Shown here one piece after another: positions 55,394 through 64,000 of a DNA stretch of 64,000 bases; the first letter of the stretch is position 1; each line of letters starts with the position of its first letter. Source of the stretch: an uncultured Planctomycetota bacterium (GTDB lineage: Bacteria > Planctomycetota > Planctomycetia > Gemmatales > HRBIN36); assembly GCA_937944855.1 (NCBI GenBank), contig CALFAY010000024.1:1-64000 (forward strand), written 5' to 3'. A program made the position numbers and the translations under genes. The notes under the pieces were generated by a model that saw only the letters and a list, made by a program, of their open reading frames with translations, searched no databases and was not told the DNA's origin.

Positions 55394-56554
55394 ATGACCC
55401 GCTCCGCACACACATCTTCCGACATTCCACAACGTTTGCGAGCGCTCATGCAGCAACACCGCGCTCTCATCTCCCAAGGCAACACCACTCAGCTAAAAGC
55501 CGTCATTCTCGATCATCTGGGCGGAGAGACGTATCTGAGAAAATGGTTGTTGATCGGCTTGCAAGAGAACATTCCCCAGGAACTGGAATCTGCCGGGAAA
55601 AACAAAGATCCCTCTCAAGCGATCAGGGGAAGCCTCATTGGAAGGCTGGAATTGCATTGTGGCATGAAACCCGAAACGGCGATGTGGGTTGCAGACACCT
55701 GGGCGTTCGCCTTGAACCTCATCGACAACGTCGCTCAGTCTATCGCGTCCACGGCGATTCCAGACGCAGCAAGAACGCAAACCGCCGCGCAGGTTATTCG
55801 GGTGGCCGAAATCGGGCCGGCAGACTTCCGCTCGCTGGAGGAGGCTATTAAACACGCTCCTCCGGCTGCATGAATACTGGTCAGCCCCGGCTTATACATC
55901 GGACTGTTCGTCGGCGACAAAGACCTGGAGATTGTCGGTGATTCCGCGAGTGGTTCGGTCATCTTACAGGGGGAAAGAAATGGCTGCGTCGTGATGCGAA
56001 CCAGTCATCTCGTTATAAGAGATGTTCATCTGCGACTGCTTGATGCCTCATCCGAGGACAGTGCGGTCATCTCGGTTTCTCGGGGTATGTTGGTCCTGGA
56101 AAACTGCAAGCTGGAAGGAAGTGAAAGCACGTCGGCATGTCTTTTGGTGGAAGGAGCGGCCAGTCACGTCGTCGTGCGTTCGTGTAGTTTCCTGGGCAGT
56201 GCCCGGGGCTTGTGGTTTCGTGACAATAGCCGGGGCGAAGTCGAGGAGTGTCAGATCTATAAGGTCCAAGAAGTGGGAGTTAAGCTCCAAGGCCAGTCTA
56301 GCCCTGTTTTCACGAATTGCACGATAAGTGAATCGCGTGAAAATGGGGTATCGGTTCACGACGGCGGCAAGGGCCGGTTCGAGAACTGCCAGATTAGCAG
56401 CAAGAGGATCGAAGCGGGGTGCAACCCGAGTGGATTGGGCGATAATAATTCATCTGCATTATTGTTAAATGCAGACCATGGTGATAAGTGTGATAATGAG
56501 GAGGAGTTTTATTTAGACTTTGAAGAGGACGATGAGGACTTTGAGGACGATTAG
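55394..56554 (+). pseudogene. Helical-domain / beta-helix protein, split by an in-frame TGA
   Basis: The N-terminal ~160 residues are helical (LRALMQQHRALISQGNTTQL, with GGETYLRKWLLIGLQ) and end HAPPAA. A TGA at 55871-55873 follows. The same frame then continues ILVSPGLYIGLFVGDKDLEI and repeated strands such as CKLEGSE, CSFLGSARGLWF and CTISESRENGVSV, a right-handed beta-helix. CGA to TGA would restore Ala-Ala-Arg-Ile-Leu-Val. The C-terminus is Asp/Glu-rich and A/T-rich, with a 13-base direct repeat (56511, 56574) and further in-frame TAGs at 56552 and 56561. The gene is adjacent to the kinase and may be the fourth member of the system. Confidence 0.75.
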
Positions 56555-56693
56555 AAGGAGTAGAGAAAGTTTGATTTAGACTTTGATGATAATCTTACAT
56601 GGGGTAGAATCGCTGGGGATAGCAATTCTTGGCTGAATCTATCCAGGTGGCAACGCAAACATTAACCCGAGAGAGCAATCCGGTGTTTACCTG

Positions 56694-56717
56694 ACCGGGG
56701 CGCGGGGGCGCCCCGGT
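56694..56717. other. Hairpin near the end of the secreted-protein gene
   Basis: ACCGGGGCG (56694-56702) pairs with CGCCCCGGT (56709-56717), a 9-bp stem with a six-base loop, 31 bases downstream of the stop of the convergent gene at 56749. It may terminate one of the two, though no T-run follows. The bases between 56555 and 56693 hold only the degenerate A/T-rich tail. Confidence 0.55.
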
Positions 56718-56748
56718 TCAAGCATGGTTAACGCAGGCAGGGAGGCAA

Positions 56749-57810
56749 CTACTGCGGCAACTCGCTCGGCATCAAAGCGGCAAACACCCGCAGGACTGTG
56801 CCGCCAACCTCCAGCCGCAGCCGGGCCGCGTCGCCGCCCCCAAGCGTGAGCTTGATCGTGTCCTTGGTCGCCTTCTCGTCCCCAAGCAGTTCTTTCAACT
56901 GGGCCTGCTGCTCGGCATCCCGCGAGGCGAACATCTTGAGGATCTTGCCAAGGGAAATCTCCAGGTGGACCGGGGCTATCCCGCCGACAGGGGCGAAGTC
57001 CTGGATCCGCTGCGCCAGTGGGCTGCCCTTCACCGCCGTCGCTTCAATGGCGACGCTTACGCTGCCGGCCTTTTGATCCACGTTGACGCTGGCCGACAGA
57101 TCCTTACCTTCTTCCACGAACATCGTCAGCACGTCGTTGAGGGCCTTGCTGACGGCCAAGCGGGTGCGGTACTGCTCTTCCGTCTCGTCTTCGCGTTTCA
57201 GAGCATCTTCGATGCGTTGCAGGGCCAGGTCCTGCACCATCTGCCGCTTGACCTTGGCCGGAATCTGGTCGATGCGGGCGGTCAAGGCGATCAGATTCTT
57301 CCTGTTAGCCGCGGGCAGAAACTTGGACGGGTCAGGCAGTTGCCCCTCGACGTACCTGGTTTCCGGCGCCATATAAACGTAGTTGTTGGCAAACCGCAGG
57401 TGCATGGAAATCCCCAGCGGCGTGTCCAGGGTGTAGATGCCGTCTTCGGGTTTGCCCGGTTCCATGCCGGCCTGACGAAGCAGATCCAAGAACTCCTCCG
57501 GCTTCGTCACGGGAATGAAGATCACCACCGGCGTGTTCGCGCCTTCTTCCACATATTCGCGGATGTACATGCCGAAGGGCTTCTTGGTGTCGATGCCCGC
57601 CGGCTGATTGCCCGCCCCCAGCAGAGCGAGCATTCCGTCGATCTGCTGTGCCCGATCCTCCATGCCTGCCATCTTGAGGACGTGCTTGACGTCGCCCAGC
57701 AGGTCGTCATAGGAACGCACCGACAAGATCGCTTCCTGAGCGGCGGCCGGAGCCAGCGTCACCAGTGCCACCAGCAGGGCCGGGATTCCGCCTTTCCACA
57801 GTCGCTTCAT
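56749..57810 (-). CDS. Secreted protein of unknown function
   Basis: The product is 353 residues, appears intact and has a signal peptide (GGIPALLVALVTLAPAAAQ). The mature part is an alpha/beta mixture with VVIFIPVTKPEEFLDLLRQAG, NLIALTARIDQIP and a C-terminal SVSVAIEATAVKGSPLAQRI; this loosely recalls DUF3352-type exported proteins, but I do not assign it firmly. The ATG at 57810 follows AAGGAG. It is convergent with the damaged beta-helix gene. Confidence 0.75.
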   Translation of the reverse strand: MKRLWKGGIPALLVALVTLAPAAAQEAILSVRSYDDLLGDVKHVLKMAGMEDRAQQIDGMLALLGAGNQPAGIDTKKPFGMYIREYVEEGANTPVVIFIPVTKPEEFLDLLRQAGMEPGKPEDGIYTLDTPLGISMHLRFANNYVYMAPETRYVEGQLPDPSKFLPAANRKNLIALTARIDQIPAKVKRQMVQDLALQRIEDALKREDETEEQYRTRLAVSKALNDVLTMFVEEGKDLSASVNVDQKAGSVSVAIEATAVKGSPLAQRIQDFAPVGGIAPVHLEISLGKILKMFASRDAEQQAQLKELLGDEKATKDTIKLTLGGGDAARLRLEVGGTVLRVFAALMPSELPQ

Positions 57811-58101
57811 GAGTGTTCTCCTTCGTCTCGAAGCGGAGGGACATTCCACCCAGATCTTATACCCCGGAAGCATCAGTTGGGTGTCTGCCGAAGCGTTCAG
57901 GGGGGCCAAGCAATACTTCGGGCATTATACGGACAGACACGATTTCGATGCTACGCAGACTGGTCGGCTGATGAAGTACCGGGCAGTGAAGTTTGTTCCC
58001 TTGGCAGCGGCCAACCTGCCACGGACCAGGGGCGACGGCAAGTAATCAATGGAAGTCGCACTCTTGAAACCACTTAGAGATTCTCCAAAAAGTTTCTGAA
58101 C
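57811..58101. other. Intergenic stretch before the sigma-54 element
   Basis: This is the first part of a 603-base gene-free region between the secreted-protein gene and lactate permease. I see no gene and no structure here, and no activator-binding repeat that I can point to. Confidence 0.4.
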
Positions 58102-58118
58102 TTGGCACACAGATTGCT
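58102..58118 (+). promoter_or_regulatory. Sigma-54-type promoter
   Basis: The sequence TTGGCAC, five bases, TTGCT matches the sigma-54 consensus (TGGCAC-N5-TTGCW) with the GG and GC dinucleotides separated by exactly ten bases. Transcription would begin near 58129-58130. No ORF with a ribosome site follows before the terminator at 58286. Confidence 0.65.
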
Positions 58119-58128
58119 AAGTATTGGG

Positions 58129-58320
58129 GCAACTTGGTTTGGCAGGGTCCGACAGGCAGAGGATTGTTCATTAGCCCAGCAGACTCCGCTTGAGTTGCGG
58201 GCACAACTTCCGTGCGTTTGGGCCACCCGCTGCCACCAAGCCACCAAGTTTGTTATCAAGCAGGCTTGCCAACCTCACCTCCAGGCCCGCGGCCACGGTG
58301 GTCGCGGGTCTCCTTTTTTT
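58129..58320 (+). ncRNA. Candidate sigma-54-dependent small RNA
   Basis: The ~190-nt stretch is bounded by the sigma-54 promoter and an intrinsic terminator. A long helix pairs CTTGG (58133-58137) and TGGCAG (58140-58145) plus GGT (58146-58148) with ACC (58225-58227), CTGCCA (58230-58235) and CCAAG (58236-58240), a bulged 14-bp closing stem. Inside is AGTTG/CAACT (about 58192-58208), and after it CAAG-CAGG-CTTG near 58258-58268. No RNA family is recognised. The alternative is a leader of the lactate permease mRNA, but that gene has its own promoter downstream. Confidence 0.5.
58286..58320 (+). terminator. Intrinsic terminator of the candidate small RNA
   Basis: CCCGCGGCC (58286-58294) pairs with GGTCGCGGG (58300-58308), a 9-bp stem with one G-T pair and a five-base loop, followed by TCTCC and seven T (58314-58320). 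Confidence 0.85.
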
Positions 58321-58342
58321 CCGCGCCCCGCCCCGATTCTTG

Positions 58343-58370
58343 TTGCGTGATCAGAGAACGTCCCTACAAT
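58343..58370 (+). promoter_or_regulatory. Sigma-70-like promoter of lactate permease
   Basis: TTGCGT (58343-58348), a 16-base spacer and TACAAT (58365-58370) lie 44 bases before the permease ATG and after the terminator of the upstream transcript. Confidence 0.5.
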
Positions 58371-58413
58371 CGGGCCGATTCCCTCCGGTTCGCTCTGCTT
58401 TCGAGGACCGCGT

Positions 58414-60231
<1,818 letters not shown>

Positions 60232-60399
60232 GTAAAACTGCCGGCACCTCTCAATCCTTGAATCATCAAACCTTGATGTTCGTCAGGCGCATCGAGGCCA
60301 TCGGTCCTGGCGTGAAATGACTTTGCCTGACGCGGGCAAGGGCGACCCGCTCAAGACGCCTCCTGATCCTTGGCCTGCTCGGCCCCGTCTTGCAGATCA

Positions 60400-62427
60400 C
60401 TATCCGATTAATTCCTCGATCTTTTTCAGTTCGGTCTCCGTCGCCGCCATCAGAGCGTCTAATTGCTCGAACCGCGGCTTCGTGGACGCCTGGTGCCGTT
60501 CCTTCTGGGTGATGAGTGTCTTGATTGAGCCATCAATCATGGCAATGTCGTCCTCGATCTTCCTGATGATCTGGTTTTTCAGTTCGCACAACTGTTGGCC
60601 CACGGCCTTCCGAATCACCTCGTGCTGCGACAGTCTGAACTCATGCATCTTGGAGCGAATTCCATCCAGCACCTGGCTGCGGTTCTTTCCTCCCACGCGA
60701 TTCCACCGCACGAGCATCAGGATAGCGCTGACCGCTAGACCAATGCCGGGCAGGTACATCTGATGAGTCATTAGTGCCATCAAAACCGTAATAATGAACG
60801 GGGTTAGGTCGATGCTAAACTTGCTGAGGCCGACGTTGACCCCGTCCCCCTGGCCAGAGCCTCCGACAGCCATTTCTGTATCTGCTGCACGTCGGTCAAC
60901 TGTTGGCCGGGCTGGCCCATCTGCTCGTCGATCTGTTCCAGTACGTCGAGGTATTTGCTGGCCTCCTTGTGCAGCTCGCGCTTTAGATCAACCGCCATAC
61001 CGTTTAAGGATGGTCTTAGCGTAGCCATTGGCCCAAGCGTTAAGCTTTGGCTTGAGATATTGGGAGATTTGGGACTCCAAGTGCGCGGAGATCCTGTCCC
61101 TGAACTTCTTCCCTTTGGGATGCCACAAATCCCCAACAAGGGCAACTAAGCTATCCAACATTGAGCCGGCCTCCCCCAGATCTAGTTTTTCCACCATCTC
61201 GGGCAACGGCTTCTCGATGTGCTCTGAGGCATACTCGTCAAACGAGTCACATAACTGCTGCGACACCACGCTGGCCTTGGAGGTCAGGTAGTTGTCAATG
61301 TGCTGGCCCACGTCGCGGAGAAATTGCAGCTTGGGTTGCAGTTCGGTGTGTTTCTTCTTGAGTTCCTCCAGCGGTTTGTTAACATTAATCTTCTGCGCCT
61401 CAACGAACTTATTAAGGGCAGCGCGGGTTTCGCGGACCAGGGTGCCGTCGCTTAGCTAACGGGCGCGATGGCGTTCCTTGCTCAGGAAGTTGACCGGAGC
61501 ATCCTCGAACGCGGGGACGTTGGTTTCCCGCAGCTTGGCAGCGTTAGGCGTCGAGGCCAGCCGTTGCTGGAGTGCCCCAAGAGCGTTGATGCGGAAAATG
61601 CGTTTGGCTGAAAGGTCGTTGCCGTCCACGCGGCACAGCGGCTTCAGGCGAGCGTCGATCAGCTTCCCCTGCTCGGCAAACTCACGTCTGACCTCCTCGG
61701 GGTCGTTGGGATCGACCAGTCCCTCGAGGATCTGATTCCAGCGATTAATCAGGAAGAAGAGGTTGTGGCGTTTGCCCAGCGGCTCCAGCGTGTTGGTGAT
61801 GAAGCGTAGCTCACGTTGGTTGAGCAGTTGGGTAGCGCTCAGAACCATGACGATGGCGTCAGCCTTGGTCAGGAAATCGAGCACGCGGCGTTCGCGGGCC
61901 GGATGTTCGCCTAGACATGGCGAATCAACCAATTCGACACCGTCGCGGCACAGCGCCAGCGGATAGGAGATTACTGCCTCTTTAATATTGCCGAACCGAT
62001 CCAGAATCTGCTTTTCCAGCTCGTCGTTATTATCATTGCGGTCACACTGCCAAGCGGTGTCGTCAACTTTTAGTTCATACTTCTGCATGAATTGTTCGGG
62101 CGTCAGCGTATCGATCTTGCCATCCTCGAAGATCACCTTTAGGGAGGGCGTATCGCCGTAGCGGATAAGGGTGACGATGGCAGTGCAGGGGGCAGCTTTC
62201 TGGGGCAAAACGCGCTGGCCGAGCATGGCGTTGAGCACGGTTGATTTTCCGCGCTTGAATTCGCCGACGACCAAGATGGTAAAGCGATTGTCGCGGAGCT
62301 TGCGAGCTCGCTCGGTCAGGCGCTGTCGCAGGTTGTCCAGTCCAGGCTCCGCGGCCAGGAGTCCGGCGAGACGGTCCCAAACGTCGGCGGTCTGCTCAGC
62401 ATTCTGTTTGATTTCGTGAAGATTCAT
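60400..62427 (-). pseudogene. Dynamin-like GTPase, broken by one stop and two frameshifts
   Basis: The reading frame from the ATG at 62427 (AGGAG upstream) encodes the GTPase domain with P-loop VVGEFKRGKSTVLNAML, a switch Thr, DSPC (G3) and NRW-type G4. A TAG at 61458-61456 interrupts it; the same frame continues with LSDGTLVRETRAALNKFVEA and helical stalk. One extra base near 61005 shifts it to a second frame (MAVDLKRELHKEASKYL) and a missing G in the run at 60846-60850 restores the first frame (VNVGLSKFSIDLTPF), leading to a paired TM region (FIITVLMALM, IGLAVSAILML) and a C-terminal helix. The expected product is ~670 residues. The start overlaps the upstream gene stop as ATGA. Confidence 0.85.
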
Positions 62428-63881
62428 CGATGGTTCTCCTGCAATTGCCACAACGCTCGAAGGCGCTCGCATTCCTGCCGAACCGAAGGCGGAGCGCAGC
62501 GTAGCCGTGAGCTGAACCAAGTGGAGAGCCGCTGTTCGATCTGTGACCAACCACGCAGGGCTGACGTTGTCTTTTGGGGTGCCACGGAAAGTGTTGGAGA
62601 GGGCTCGGCCAGCAGGGGAAAAGACCGCGAGCGGAGGATGTATGCAAACAAGGCGGCGACGATGCCGACTACCATGCTCAGCGGTAATGCCAGCCACGGG
62701 GAAAGCAACCATGTTGTCAGAAGCAAGAGAGCAAGAGCAGTACCCAGTCCGATCAGGACTGCATACAAGATATACTTGGCGTGATTGATCAACGACATTG
62801 GCGTCTGTAGTTTATTGATGGAGCCGAGGGAAAGAGGATCGGGATTTTCGGAAGGAACATACTCAAGTAAGAAAGCGGCGGCCTCGACCTCGGCGGCCAG
62901 TCCGGCCTTGACGCCGGGGCGGACCATCTCGGCGTAAGTGAGCGTCGTCGCTGGCAAGCCCTGGCCATTGGTCCAACCGTGGACCGCATCGACAAAGAAC
63001 CGGCGGGCCTGCTCGGTGGTTTTGAATTCTCCTAATTCCGCCATCTGGACCATTTTCTCCCCAAGCCCGGTGAGGTGGTGATTAAACTGACCAATGCAGT
63101 GGTTTAAATCCTCATCCGGAACGTCGATACCTGCTTGTTGGACGTCGGCTTTGTCGATCTCACTCAGCAGGTTATCTAAGGCCTGCCGCAACATGCCGTC
63201 GCGCCCCGCCCGAACATCGGTTTCGCGAGGCGTAAGCCATTCCTCGATGGGCGGCAGAGCCCCCGCCCGCTTGTCCGAACCTTCCGTAAACCAGATGGCG
63301 GCACCGGGGCAGCGGTCAGTGCTGAAACCCTGAGCTGCCACTTGAGCAACGGCGTAGTCGGTCAACTCCGCCTGCTCACCCGAGGACATCTCGTCACTCG
63401 GCAATGCGACAATCAACACGCGCAACGTCGCCGCGATCGCTCGCAAAGAGCCAGCCAGTTCTCGTTCCGGTTGCGACAACGGCTGGCTCAGCGAAGTGAC
63501 GAGAATCGCCTGATCAAGAAACCCGAGACTAGCTAGGGCCGCTTCCTGAGCGGGGGTCAACGGGTAAGCAGTACCCAGGACCAGAACGTGCCCGGGCAGG
63601 TGGTGACGCCGAGTGGGCCAACGGCCAAGCGGCGGCTGCACCCTGTCCGGCTGCGGTCCGAGGACCAGCGGACGATCGCCGACAGCTTCAGGTCCTAGCC
63701 ACCGAGCCAGGAGTAGCTCCAACACGGCCGGCTGTCCAACCAGGAGGGTGTAGGGTGCACCTGGACGGGGGCGGTCCTGCTCCCAGCGTGCCTCCAGACC
63801 GTTTATTCGCTCGGGCGCAATCCTGGCTTGAACCGCCAGCGAGCGAAGCAGATCCCATTCATGCTTAGCGAGTCTAATCAT
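62424..63881 (-). CDS. Dynamin-operon partner membrane protein
   Basis: The product is 485 residues and intact. The N-terminal half is a divergent GTPase-like region with weak motifs (LLVGQPAVLELLLARWLG in place of a P-loop) followed by helices, and a TM pair near residue 375-420 (YAVLIGLGTALALLLLTTWL, MVVGIVAALFAYIL). Two-gene dynamin sets with such a partner occur in bacterial membrane-remodelling and defence-like loci (family knowledge). The stop overlaps the GTPase start as ATGA; its own start overlaps the upstream gene stop as ATGA, so the three genes are translationally coupled. Function is inferred. Confidence 0.75.
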   Translation of the reverse strand: MIRLAKHEWDLLRSLAVQARIAPERINGLEARWEQDRPRPGAPYTLLVGQPAVLELLLARWLGPEAVGDRPLVLGPQPDRVQPPLGRWPTRRHHLPGHVLVLGTAYPLTPAQEAALASLGFLDQAILVTSLSQPLSQPERELAGSLRAIAATLRVLIVALPSDEMSSGEQAELTDYAVAQVAAQGFSTDRCPGAAIWFTEGSDKRAGALPPIEEWLTPRETDVRAGRDGMLRQALDNLLSEIDKADVQQAGIDVPDEDLNHCIGQFNHHLTGLGEKMVQMAELGEFKTTEQARRFFVDAVHGWTNGQGLPATTLTYAEMVRPGVKAGLAAEVEAAAFLLEYVPSENPDPLSLGSINKLQTPMSLINHAKYILYAVLIGLGTALALLLLTTWLLSPWLALPLSMVVGIVAALFAYILRSRSFPLLAEPSPTLSVAPQKTTSALRGWSQIEQRLSTWFSSRLRCAPPSVRQECERLRALWQLQENHR

Positions 63882-64000
63882 GACTGCCCTCTAAGTGCTC
63901 CATCAGCGGCGGCGAGTAGACTTCGTATTGTGCTGGCCACATCCTGACGCTGCGTAAGTTCATGCCCGCCGGCCGGAAGTTGTTCCAGCACTCTTAGCCG
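63878..64000 (-). CDS. C-terminal end of an upstream gene, truncated by window edge
   Basis: The reverse strand is open from the window edge to a TGA at 63880-63878, giving 40 residues (RLRVLEQLPAGGHELTQRQD, ending ALRGQS). Its stop overlaps the partner-protein start as ATGA. It is probably the first gene of the dynamin operon seen here. The protein is not recognisable from this fragment. Confidence 0.65.
   Translation of the reverse strand, partial: RLRVLEQLPAGGHELTQRQDVASTIRSLLAAADGALRGQS

Overview
The window is a GC-rich chromosomal segment of a planctomycete, most likely of the Gemmata group. The evidence is the family content: a paired DUF1549/DUF1553 cytochrome-type protein and DUF1501 protein, two DUF1080 proteins, a DUF1559 protein with a prepilin-type N-terminus, a PEP-CTERM protein, a DUF1570-type HExxH protein, large membrane-anchored Ser/Thr kinases, and a separate sigma/anti-sigma pair with a huge periplasmic domain. 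I could run no database search, so family names rest on motifs read directly from the translations.

Layout. 1-5 kb: a truncated MauE/DoxX-like gene, a nucleoside-permease-like MFS transporter, a Ser/Thr kinase and a small zinc-knuckle protein. 4.7-5.0 kb: an apparent promoter and a structured non-coding stretch. 5-12.8 kb: a methyltransferase and leuS (with an attenuator-like leader), secreted DUF1080 and PEP-CTERM proteins, a D-amino-acid aldolase/dehydratase-like PLP enzyme and a metallopeptidase-like protein. 12.9-23 kb: tRNA-Leu(GAG), a 29-residue basic protein, an outer-membrane barrel, an acyltransferase/methyltransferase pair, an alkaline phosphatase, an ECF sigma/anti-sigma pair and a cytochrome P450. 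23-30 kb: mutM, a histidine kinase, and a pyruvate:ferredoxin oxidoreductase split into two genes with a tiny ORF between them. 30-42 kb: a giant kinase with a repetitive extracellular region, small lipoproteins, ribE, rsmA, an IscA-type protein, a GT39-type glycosyltransferase and ilvC. 42.7-48 kb: a translation/replication cluster (rplY, pth, rpsF, ssb, rplI, dnaB) and a CHAD protein. 48-52 kb: the DUF1549/DUF1501 pair.

52-64 kb is accessory in character. It holds a vWA / PP2C / zinc-ribbon kinase triad resembling the TerY-P triad of Ter-type stress and defence systems, followed by a beta-helix protein. Further on is a dynamin-like GTPase operon. Five genes are intact or nearly so (vWA, a secreted protein, an L-lactate permease, the dynamin partner and a partial upstream gene). 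The PP2C, kinase, beta-helix and dynamin genes each carry in-frame stops or single-base frameshifts, whereas I found no such lesions in the preceding 52 kb. The best reading is a recently decaying stress/defence island; recoding or assembly error are the alternatives. Between the two damaged blocks, a sigma-54-type promoter precedes a strongly structured ~190-nt stretch that ends in a good intrinsic terminator. This looks like an undescribed small RNA gene.

The genome also carries a dispersed two-tier hairpin repeat: two clear copies and one degenerate copy in this window.
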